Position numbers and translations under genes: made by a program. This document shows, piece after piece, positions 1-6,108 of a stretch of 7,467 nt of DNA. The notes beneath the pieces were generated by a model. The model was not told the origin of the DNA. It did not search any database and was given only the letters and a program-made list of their open reading frames with translations. Position 1 is the stretch's first letter, and the number at the start of each line of letters is the position of its first letter. This DNA is from Suttonella ornithocola. Lineage in GTDB: Bacteria; Pseudomonadota; Gammaproteobacteria; Cardiobacteriales; Cardiobacteriaceae. The DNA is taken from positions 1-7,467 of the forward strand of contig NZ_LWHB01000026.1 in the NCBI RefSeq assembly GCF_001889065.1, in the 5' to 3' direction.

Positions 1-2
1 CT

Positions 3-416
3 TATGGCTACAGCACAAAAGGACAAGTTTGTCATGGAAGTGATAACTGGCATTTAAAGAACCAGAGCAATGCGATTGGAGCCATTATCAATGGAGAATT
101 GTTTGCCTTACGCTTATATGATGGTTCCATTAACAGCGATATTTTCTCTCATTGGGTGAGAGAAGCACTGTTACCTGAGTTACCTAAAAACAGTGTAATT
201 GTCATGGACAATGCCGCTTTTCATAAACGCAGTGATATTCAAGCAATCATTGAAGAGCATGGGCATGAGATAGTTTGGTTACCCCCTTATAGTCCAGACT
301 TAAATCCCATTGAAAAGATGTGGGCTTGGATTAAGCAAATACGCAAAGAATGGCGGATGGATTGTATTGATACTTTATTCTTTTATCTGCTTTGGATTGG
401 GTTGGGTTTTAGATGA
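3..416 (+). CDS. IS630-family transposase, C-terminal part (cut by the window edge)
   Basis: The frame is open from the left edge, beginning with YGYSTKGQ, so the first visible start codon at 99 is internal and not the true start. The product is the C-terminal part of a DDE (DDE_3/RNase H-fold) transposase, which cuts and joins the ends of its own element at TA sites. The second catalytic Asp lies in VIVMDNAAFHKR and the catalytic Glu in PPYSPDLNPIEKMWAWIK, the usual IS630 spacing. The gene ends WIGLGFR-stop inside the terminal inverted repeat, which is typical of compact IS elements. The N-terminal helix-turn-helix region and the first Asp are outside the window. Frame and motifs are intact here, so this copy may derive from an active element. 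Confidence 0.9.
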   Translation, partial: YGYSTKGQVCHGSDNWHLKNQSNAIGAIINGELFALRLYDGSINSDIFSHWVREALLPELPKNSVIVMDNAAFHKRSDIQAIIEEHGHEIVWLPPYSPDLNPIEKMWAWIKQIRKEWRMDCIDTLFFYLLWIGLGFR

Positions 417-426
417 TTGCACTATA
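408..426. repeat. IS630 terminal inverted repeat (left copy)
   Basis: The minus strand reads TATAGTGCAATCATCTAAA, identical over 19 bases to 7062-7080. It includes the transposase stop codon (414-416) and the target TA (425-426). Confidence 0.85.
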
Positions 427-1648
427 ACTTTGCCAACTCTGCTTTTGGCGTATTCTGAAGTAAATTAAAGTAACAAGGGATTTGCGCGATAGGATCAATC
501 TTTTCAATTTTGATAAATCCTTGCGTTAACATTGTCATTGGAATAGGAAGCTCTATTGATAGTTGCGCTAATTCAAATTCATTAAAGCCACTATGATAAG
601 CAAAAAAAGCCAATAACAATGCAACTCTTTCTTCTTCAGAAAGCCTTTGAGAAAAATTTGGTGCTTCACGTTGCTTTTGTACAATGATTAAAATGGGATA
701 AAGTAAATTTGCGGTAAAAGCCTGTCGATTTAGCGCTATTGGCTTATCTGCACCGCTATATAAGCGCTTGGTTCTTATATCAAATGCCAATGCATCTATC
801 TCTTTTTGGTCAATTTGTCCGCCATAACGCATGATGCGGTCCGATAATGCAGGATGAGTCGCAAAACGCATTGTTTGAGTAAAATATCGAATAAATAAAA
901 AATGTGCTTGCGTGTCTGGCATCTCAAATGGACGCATTTCTAGCACTTGCAAGGCAAGCGCTTTTTTTAATGCCATTATTAATGATTCAGAATGACGGGT
1001 GAATTGCACCGCGCGCGCATCTGCCATCCATTCTCTTTCACGGGAAAAAGCTGCTTGAATCCATTGTCCAATATAAAAAAGAATACCCCCTGCCGATGAT
1101 AGTGCTTTTACTAAAAAACTAGGCTCACGAATACCACGCCAAAAAAACTCCCTACCTGCACTAACACCTATTCCCCCTTGCCCCAACTGACTTAAAGCAT
1201 AAAACCCAGCCAATACCGCACTTAGCTGACTGTAAAGAAAAACATCTTCATTAACAATATGCCCAAACTCATGCGCGATAACAGCTTGCTGCTCATCTCG
1301 ACTTAAATATTTAATTAACCCTTGAGAAACCACTAAAGCAACACTTCGCTCTGCGCCACCCAATACAAAAGCATTGATACTTTTATCTTGTGGTAAATAA
1401 AAAACTTCAGGTGGCAACGTTCCTGAAGCCACCGCCATTTCTTCTACCACATTATTCAAAATCCGAAACCAATCACCTTGCTTCATTGCTATCGGTTTTG
1501 CACCTAAAGCTTGAGCCAATTTTCCAGCAGACTTTTCTCTTAAAGCCTTTTGCGCACTAAAATACGCTTCTAATGCGACAACCAAGCAAATCAATGCAAT
1601 CGTTATCGATAAAAATAAAATTTTCGTTCCCTGATTTTGAAGAACCAA
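422..1648 (-). pseudogene. M48 (HtpX-like) membrane metallopeptidase, catalytic fragment of a broken gene
   Basis: This is the larger part of a zinc metallopeptidase of family M48, which degrades membrane or misfolded proteins at the inner membrane. The zinc site HEFGH is at fragment residues 126-130 (codons near 1273-1259), and the third ligand is Glu206 in SREREWMADA. A membrane helix lies at residues 10-30, with two more hydrophobic stretches near 139-160 and 180-200. The nominal TTG start at 1648 is only a Leu codon of the original gene: the frame continues upstream to the element at 1669-1764 and then joins the N-terminal piece at 1937-1765, giving about 473 residues. The 3' end is also cut: the last Leu codon and stop form TTA-TAG, with TAG taken from the IS630 end. 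Related LemA-linked M48 proteins run, from memory, to about 640 residues, so some 150 may be missing. Whether the fragment is translated is unknown. Confidence 0.85.
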
Positions 1649-1668
1649 CTGCCACCACGGTAAAGCGC

Positions 1669-1764
1669 TATAGTCAAATCAGCTAAAAAACAGAACGTTA
1701 TCTACCGCCAGAATGGCTAGATAAGGGCTATAGGATGTTTTGTTTTTTAGCTGATCGCACTATA
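1669..1764. mobile_element. MITE (non-autonomous IS630-type element) with TA duplication
   Basis: A 92-bp element (1671-1762) is flanked by TA at 1669-1670 and 1763-1764. Its ends are inverted repeats of 28 bases (1669-1696 against 1737-1764) with four mismatches, sharing the core ATCAGCTAAAAAACA. The right end, TATAGTGCGATCAGCTAAA, differs from the 19-base IS630 end in this window at only two positions. It has no coding capacity. Removing 94 bases (element plus one TA) restores the peptidase reading frame: HSD on the N-terminal side continues as SALPWWQLVLQNQ. The interior adds a nested stem, TTATCTA (1698-1704) with TAGATAA (1718-1724), and GCCA (1707-1710) with TGGC (1714-1717), so the whole element can fold as one long hairpin. 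Confidence 0.88.
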
Positions 1765-1937
1765 TCACTATGAGTGAATAACGTAATCAATGCTGCAATA
1801 GCAAAAGCAATAGAAAATGCTATTAAGAAATAAATGCCAACGCCGATTAACGTTCCAAACCAAAACAATCGACTCAACCAACGGCTCGCTGCACGCGCTT
1901 CCTGATGATGCAGATAAAATAACGGACGAGCAGCCAT
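1728..1937 (-). pseudogene. M48 metallopeptidase, N-terminal fragment cut off by the MITE
   Basis: This is the 5' piece of the peptidase gene at 422-1648. It encodes a short cytoplasmic stretch (MAARPLFYLHHQEARAASRW; the FxxHQxxAR pattern is common at the start of LemA-linked M48 peptidases) and a long hydrophobic helix at residues 26-54. Native sequence ends at HSD, residue 58. The last 11 residues (IVRSAKKQNIL) are read from the inserted element, which supplies the stop at 1728-1730. The ATG at 1937 lies three bases after the lemA2 stop with no clear Shine-Dalgarno sequence, so translation probably relied on reinitiation after lemA2. The product would be a 69-residue membrane stub with no catalytic residues. 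Confidence 0.85.
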
Positions 1938-1940
1938 CGC

Positions 1941-2525
1941 TTAATCAAAATGAATTTTTACTGCTTCTCGCTTCTCCGGTGCATCGACTTCTAACCAAGG
2001 CGTTAGCTGAAATCTAAAAAAATGATTCAGAAGATTATTGGGAAATACTTGAACGCTATTATTATATTCCGTCACACTAGCATTATATTGACTGCGGGCA
2101 TAGCTGATACGATTCTCTGTATCTGAAATTTCTTGCTGAAGCTTTAGCATTTGCGTATCTGCTTTTAACTCTGGATACGCTTCAAAAGTGGCATACAATC
2201 CACCCATAGATTTTGAAAGTGATTGTTCTGTATCTATCAAATGTTGAATAGAATCTGGAGACAATTTATGCTCGGTTTGCTTTAAAGCTGCTGCTGCTTG
2301 GTTACGCGCAGCCGTAACTTGCGTTAAAGTTTCCTGTTCATGTTTTAAATAGCGTTTTGCTACTTCAACCAAATTTGGGATTAAATCATAGCGGCGCGTT
2401 AATTCAACATCTATATCGGCAAACGCATCTTTCACCGCATTACGCGCGCGAACCAGCTGATTATAAACCCCTATTCCGATTAACCCAAACAGCAGAATCA
2501 TTCCTAAAAAAATTCCTATAATCAT
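1941..2525 (-). CDS. lemA: LemA family protein, second of a tandem pair
   Basis: This 194-residue protein has the LemA layout: an N-terminal membrane helix (residues 2-20), the hallmark YNQLVRARNAVKDAFADIDVELTRRYDLIPNLVE, and then a long helical bundle with an EAYPELKAD motif and DTENRISYARSQYNASVTEYNNSVQVFPNNLL. Proteins of this family are anchored with a short periplasmic N-terminus and a cytoplasmic helical domain; their biochemical role is not settled, but they often adjoin membrane M48 peptidases. A strong Shine-Dalgarno AGGAG (2532-2536) overlaps the stop of the first lemA and fixes the ATG at 2525. The gap to the first lemA is 10 bases and to the broken peptidase gene 3 bases, so the three formed one operon. 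The reading frame is intact. Confidence 0.93.
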   Translation of the reverse strand: MIIGIFLGMILLFGLIGIGVYNQLVRARNAVKDAFADIDVELTRRYDLIPNLVEVAKRYLKHEQETLTQVTAARNQAAAALKQTEHKLSPDSIQHLIDTEQSLSKSMGGLYATFEAYPELKADTQMLKLQQEISDTENRISYARSQYNASVTEYNNSVQVFPNNLLNHFFRFQLTPWLEVDAPEKREAVKIHFD

Positions 2526-2535
2526 CGTCCTCTCC

Positions 2536-3048
2536 TTATCTCCAAAAAGGTTTTTCCTGCCAACCCAATAAATTTCCCAATAAATAATTTGGGAAAACTT
2601 CTAGCGCATCATTAAACACATTTACCGCATCATTATAATGTTGTCGGGCAAATGCCACGCGATTTTCCGTGCTTTTCAATTCTTCTTGTAAAGAGGCTAA
2701 GACATTATCGGTTTTCAAAACAGGATACGCTTCTACTCTTGCGGAAAACACCGCTAATAACGTAGAAAGTTGCTGATTAACTTGAGAGACTTTTGAAAAA
2801 TCTTGTAAAAGCCCAACGCTTCCAATGTCGCGGCGCAAACGAGCGATTTCTGTCAATGTTTCGCGCTCATGCTGTATAAAACGTTCAGCAACAGATTGTA
2901 AATTCCCGATTAAATCGTAGCGACGCTGTAATTGCACCTCAATTTGAGACAATGCATTATCAGCAGCATTACGATAGCGCACCAGCCGATTAAATATCGC
3001 TATGAGATAAACGCCTACAATGACCAACAATCCTATTGCAACCCACAC
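2536..3048 (-). CDS. lemA: LemA family protein, first of a tandem pair
   Basis: This 170-residue LemA protein has a membrane helix at residues 2-19, then FNRLVRYRNAADNALSQIEVQLQRRYDLIGNLQSVAERF, an EAYPVLKTD motif and STENRVAFARQHYNDAVNVFNDALEVFPNYLL. It is clearly a paralogue of the downstream LemA but is shorter at the C-terminus and lacks that protein's acidic and basic tail. The start is a GTG at 3048, chosen because AGGAG (3055-3059) precedes it with a six-base spacer. It is the first gene of the minus-strand operon lemA-lemA-M48 and is read from the divergent region shared with rapZ. Function is inferred only by family: a membrane-anchored helical scaffold or peptidase partner. Confidence 0.92.
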   Translation of the reverse strand: MWVAIGLLVIVGVYLIAIFNRLVRYRNAADNALSQIEVQLQRRYDLIGNLQSVAERFIQHERETLTEIARLRRDIGSVGLLQDFSKVSQVNQQLSTLLAVFSARVEAYPVLKTDNVLASLQEELKSTENRVAFARQHYNDAVNVFNDALEVFPNYLLGNLLGWQEKPFWR

Positions 3049-3196
3049 ACCACTCTCCTACACAAACAATCCACATCATTGCCATAAATTCGCTACAATA
3101 TAGCATGTTACGCTCTGACAATAATACAAACTCTATTTTTAAATAACTCTTTCCCTAAGACTTTACGTCTTTTCGATTAAAACAAAAGAGGCTGAT
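3049..3196. promoter_or_regulatory. Divergent intergenic region between lemA and rapZ with candidate promoters
   Basis: The 148 bases between the two divergent gene clusters must hold the start signals for both. On the minus strand, TATATT (3097-3102) is a good -10 box, with a weak -35 TTATTG (3119-3124) at 16 bases. On the plus strand, TTGCCA (3079-3084) lies 16 bases before TAGCAT (3101-3106); the overlapping TACAAT (3094-3099) is another possible -10. Both candidates share the palindromic GCTA-CAATA-TAGC at 3092-3104. The rapZ Shine-Dalgarno AAGAGG is at 3186-3191. These assignments are by eye and uncertain. Confidence 0.4.
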
Positions 3197-4078
3197 ATGT
3201 TAATTGTAAGTGGATTATCTGGCGCAGGAAAAACCATTACGCTCAACATATTAGAAGATTTAGGTTACTATTGTGTCGATAATTTACCTGTTGCGCTGCT
3301 AAATGCATTCGTGAAAGAATTTGCGAGTCGCCATCATCAGCCAGTTGCCGTTGCGATAGACGCCAGAAATGCTGACGACATTCGCCTACTGCCAGAAACC
3401 TTACGAACAATTCGTCAGCAAATCCCGATACAAGTACTTTTTTTAACGACTAGTACTGCCACTCTTGCCCGTCGATTTAACGAAAGCCGTCGTCCTCATC
3501 CCTTACATCTTAACCATCACAGTCCAGCACAAATCGTTGCTGCGATTGAAAAAGAACGGGAACTATTAGGCGAGCTAAATAACCTTTCTGATATTCTAAT
3601 TGATACTAGCAATTACAATGCTGGAATACTGCGCGATAAAATCATTCGGCTGCTCAATGCAAAAGCACCTGATTTAATGATTACCTTACAATCCTTTGGT
3701 TTCAAACATGGCACACCAGTAAACGCGGATTTTGTCTTTGATGTCCGATTTTTACCTAACCCTTATTGGGTACCTGAACTACGACGCTATAGTGGCACAC
3801 AAGCGCCTATTATTGAATGGCTTGATGCCTACCCACTTCCCCAGCAATTTGTTCAACAAACAGCAGACTATCTAAAAAACTGGCTAGGACACTTTTTAGA
3901 TATGGGCAACCGTGCTTATTTAACCATTTGTATTGGGTGTACTGGAGGACAACATCGTAGCGTTTATGTCACAGAAAGGCTTGCCACTATACTCATACCT
4001 GATTTTCCCGGGATTAGCGTTGAGCATCGAGATATGATTTCTTATATCGAATCCAATGAAACACAGCAAAACGCATAA
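3197..4078 (+). CDS. rapZ: RapZ-family nucleotide-binding protein
   Basis: This 293-residue protein is RapZ (YvcJ/YhbJ family), which in Escherichia coli guides RNase E to the sRNA GlmZ and senses glucosamine-6-phosphate. The N-terminal P-loop GLSGAGKT is at residues 6-13, followed by YYCVDNLPV (25-32) and the DARN motif (55-58). The C-terminal domain carries QSFGFKHG, DVRFLPNPYW and GCTGGQHRSVYVTERLA, all family signatures. The length matches the family (E. coli 284). The ATG follows AAGAGG with a five-base spacer. The C-terminal tail lacks the basic residues (K270 and the KRK at 281-283) used by E. coli RapZ for RNA binding and ends acidic or polar instead. It is the first gene of the plus-strand cluster, away from its common neighbours rpoN, hpf and ptsN. 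Confidence 0.93.
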   Translation: MLIVSGLSGAGKTITLNILEDLGYYCVDNLPVALLNAFVKEFASRHHQPVAVAIDARNADDIRLLPETLRTIRQQIPIQVLFLTTSTATLARRFNESRRPHPLHLNHHSPAQIVAAIEKERELLGELNNLSDILIDTSNYNAGILRDKIIRLLNAKAPDLMITLQSFGFKHGTPVNADFVFDVRFLPNPYWVPELRRYSGTQAPIIEWLDAYPLPQQFVQQTADYLKNWLGHFLDMGNRAYLTICIGCTGGQHRSVYVTERLATILIPDFPGISVEHRDMISYIESNETQQNA

Positions 4079-4119
4079 ACTTTTGTTATCCTAATTCGCT
4101 TTAGTTTCTTTCCACACTT

Positions 4120-4686
4120 ATGAGCATTAAAAACGATCGCTGGATTCAGCAAATGGCCGAACAACACGGCATGATAGAACCTTATGAACCTAAAATGATT
4201 TCTGCTACTGATGGCGGAAAAATCGTTTCTTATGGCACATCTTCTTATGGCTACGACGTTCGTTGCGCCAACGAATTTAAAGTTTTCACCAATATCAACA
4301 GTGCCATCGTTGATCCTAAACATTTTGACCCTCAAAGCTTTGTAGATATTAAAAGCGATGTTTGCATTATTCCGCCTAATAGCTTTGCACTGGCTCGCAC
4401 CATTGAATACTTTCGCATTCCCCGAGATGTCCTCACCATTTGCTTAGGCAAAAGCACTTATGCACGCTGTGGAATCATTGTTAACGTCACCCCTCTTGAG
4501 CCAGAATGGGAAGGACACGTTACCTTAGAATTTTCAAATACCACACCTTTACCTGCCAAAATCTATGCTGGAGAGGGATGCGCGCAAATGCTATTTTTAC
4601 AATCAGATGAACCTTGCCAAACCTCTTATAAAGACCGTAAAGGAAAATACCAAGGACAAACTGGCGTTACTCTTCCTCGAATTTAA
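4120..4686 (+). CDS. dcd: dCTP deaminase
   Basis: Dcd deaminates dCTP to dUTP, the main route to dUMP and then dTTP in gammaproteobacteria; it is cytoplasmic and trimeric. The 188-residue protein follows the Pseudomonas-type form closely (MSIKNDRWI at the start, TSSYGYDVRCANEFKVFTN, IKSDVCIIPPNSFALA). The nucleotide-binding motif KSTYAR is at residues 111-116 and the catalytic Glu137 is in TLEFSN; the C-terminal lid has YKDRKGKYQGQTGVTLP. The start is set by homology, since no clear Shine-Dalgarno sequence precedes ATG 4120. It lies 41 bases after rapZ and 9 bases before the next gene, so co-transcription is likely. This is one of the most conserved genes of the window. Confidence 0.96.
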   Translation: MSIKNDRWIQQMAEQHGMIEPYEPKMISATDGGKIVSYGTSSYGYDVRCANEFKVFTNINSAIVDPKHFDPQSFVDIKSDVCIIPPNSFALARTIEYFRIPRDVLTICLGKSTYARCGIIVNVTPLEPEWEGHVTLEFSNTTPLPAKIYAGEGCAQMLFLQSDEPCQTSYKDRKGKYQGQTGVTLPRI

Positions 4687-4695
4687 CAGAAACCT

Positions 4696-5850
4696 ATGCT
4701 ACTCACTCTTAACATCATTGCTGTTATCTTTACCTTTCTAACCTTTTGGGGAAAGTTACCTTTTGACCACTGGTGGATACGAGCAATGGATTTTCCAAGA
4801 ATTCAAATGCTTTGCATTGGTATTTTTTCTTGGTTGGGACTGTGGTTATATTTTTCACAATGGCAGACAGTAGAGTTATTTATCATGCCAATACTAACTG
4901 GTGCCATTATTTACCAGCTTAGTTACGTTCTGCCTTATACCCGAATATGGAAAAAACAAGTCGCGCAAGCAAAAGACAACGGCAATGAAAGACTGTCTAT
5001 ATTAGTTTCCAATGTTTTAACCCCTAATAATCAAACTGAAAAACTGGTTCAGCTTATTGAGCAGCATCATCCAGATATTGTTCTTACCTTAGAAAGCGAT
5101 AAAAAATGGGAAAAAGCGCTAGAAGTTATCGAAAAAAACTATCCCTATAACGTAAAAGTCCCATTAGATAATCTCTATGGTATGCATCTATATTCAAAAC
5201 TGGAGCTAGTTAACCCTAAAATTCACTATCTGATTATTGATGATATCCCTTCTATCGAAACCCAAGTCGCATTAAGAAATGGGGAGAAAATTTGGCTATA
5301 TTGCCTACATCCAATGCCACCATCGCCGACTGAGGCTGATAAAAGCACTACTAGAGATGCCGAAATACTGATGGTAGGCAGACATATCCGTAAAAACCAG
5401 CAAAACGCCATTTTAACAGGTGATTTAAACGACGTTGCTTGTTCAAAAACCACGAAAATGTTTCGCCATATCTCCGGCTTGTTAGATCCACGTATTGGAA
5501 GACAATTTACTAATACCTTTCATGCAAAATTGCCTTTCTTACGCTGGGCATTAGATCATCTCTTTCATAGTCCCTGCTTTACCTTAGTAAAAATGCAAAG
5601 GCTACCTAGCATAGGTTCCGACCATTTCCCTGTATTAACCACCTTACAATACGAACCGCCTAATAGCCAAATTAGTCAAATTCAAGAAACAGAATCGCCT
5701 GATGCGACTGCTAAACAACATGAAGAAAGCAAAGAAAAAATTGCCCAAGGGCGTATTGAAGGCGAGAAACTTTCTGCCGAAAGTGATAACACTACTACAT
5801 TAACGCAGAAGCCTACGCATTTTAACGCTTCTGTCGCTAACAGCAGATAA
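4696..5850 (+). CDS. Membrane-anchored endonuclease/exonuclease/phosphatase (EEP) family protein
   Basis: This 384-residue protein starts with three hydrophobic helices (about residues 1-18, 36-55 and 60-80), followed by an EEP hydrolase domain (about 100-318) of the DNase I/exonuclease III/phosphoesterase fold. Active-site elements are visible in order: N106 in VSNVL, metal-binding E133 in LTLESD, H205 in LHPMPP, D243 and N245 in TGDLND, and D309-H310 in GSDHFP. Family members are metal-dependent phosphodiesterases acting on nucleic acid, lipid or phosphate esters; the substrate cannot be told here. Membrane-anchored relatives (YafD-like) are common in proteobacteria. A polar tail of about 64 residues rich in E, Q, S, T and K follows the domain and looks disordered. 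The gene starts 9 bases after dcd with no strong Shine-Dalgarno sequence, suggesting coupled translation. Confidence 0.82.
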   Translation: MLLTLNIIAVIFTFLTFWGKLPFDHWWIRAMDFPRIQMLCIGIFSWLGLWLYFSQWQTVELFIMPILTGAIIYQLSYVLPYTRIWKKQVAQAKDNGNERLSILVSNVLTPNNQTEKLVQLIEQHHPDIVLTLESDKKWEKALEVIEKNYPYNVKVPLDNLYGMHLYSKLELVNPKIHYLIIDDIPSIETQVALRNGEKIWLYCLHPMPPSPTEADKSTTRDAEILMVGRHIRKNQQNAILTGDLNDVACSKTTKMFRHISGLLDPRIGRQFTNTFHAKLPFLRWALDHLFHSPCFTLVKMQRLPSIGSDHFPVLTTLQYEPPNSQISQIQETESPDATAKQHEESKEKIAQGRIEGEKLSAESDNTTTLTQKPTHFNASVANSR

Positions 5851-5901
5851 TCTCATTATTAACCCAAAAACTTCTTAACTTATATAAAGGAAAACTATTT
5901 T

Positions 5902-6093
5902 ATGCCAATCGTTAACATCAAAATTATCGAAGGTCGCAACCTTGAACAAAAACGCGAAATGGGAAAAGCGGTAACAAAAGCTATTGCTGATACATTAGGG
6001 ATTCCTGAAGCTGCTGTCTGGATTAGCATTGAAGACCTTAAACCAGAAAACCTTTGCCAAGGTGGAGAATTACGCATCGATAAAAAAAGCTAA
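5902..6093 (+). CDS. 4-oxalocrotonate tautomerase family protein
   Basis: This 63-residue protein (MPIVNIKIIEGRNLEQKREMG) has the size and fold signature of 4-oxalocrotonate tautomerases, small multimeric enzymes that use an N-terminal proline as general base. After removal of Met, Pro1 and Arg11 are present, as is the C-terminal GGEL motif. Aligned without gaps to the Pseudomonas putida enzyme, position 39 is Trp instead of the catalytic Arg39, and position 50 is Leu instead of Phe50. The natural substrate is therefore probably not 4-oxalocrotonate. The Shine-Dalgarno AAGGA (5887-5891) lies 10 bases before the ATG. No catechol meta-cleavage genes are near, which also argues against the classical role. 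Confidence 0.88.
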   Translation: MPIVNIKIIEGRNLEQKREMGKAVTKAIADTLGIPEAAVWISIEDLKPENLCQGGELRIDKKS

Positions 6094-6108
6094 ACTCCCT
6101 TTTCTCTC

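Larger units (their letters stand above)
1..426 (+). mobile_element. IS630-family insertion sequence, 3' part (left copy)
   Basis: This is the 3' end of an IS630/Tc1-mariner-type element: the C-terminal half of its DDE transposase followed by the terminal inverted repeat. The outer 19 bases (408-426) read TATAGTGCAATCATCTAAA on the minus strand and are identical to the end of the second copy at 7062-7080. The TA at 425-426 is the expected target dinucleotide, since IS630 elements insert at and duplicate TA. The other end lies beyond the window. The insertion interrupts the 3' end of the M48 peptidase gene, whose last codon TTA uses this TA and whose stop TAG comes from the IS end. Confidence 0.9.

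Noticed and set aside
422..1937. Programmed frameshift or two separate genes in the M48 region
   Set aside because: The break is fully explained by an insertion with TA duplication and inverted repeats; the N-terminal piece has no catalytic residues and the downstream piece starts at an internal Leu codon.
1817..2017. Plus-strand open frame antisense to lemA and the M48 fragment
   Set aside because: It overlaps two recognisable genes in antisense and has no recognisable content.
3157..3171. Hairpin AAGAC-TTTAC-GTCTT followed by TTTT as a terminator or attenuator before rapZ
   Set aside because: The stem is only five A/T-rich base pairs and the T run is short; too weak to call.
4042..4335. 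Minus-strand open frame of 97 codons over the rapZ/dcd junction
   Set aside because: It overlaps the highly conserved dcd start on the opposite strand and shows no family features; a shadow frame.
5806..5833. Inverted repeat CAGAAGC/GCTTCTG at the end of the EEP gene as a terminator
   Set aside because: It lies inside the coding sequence, has a 14-base loop and no following T run.
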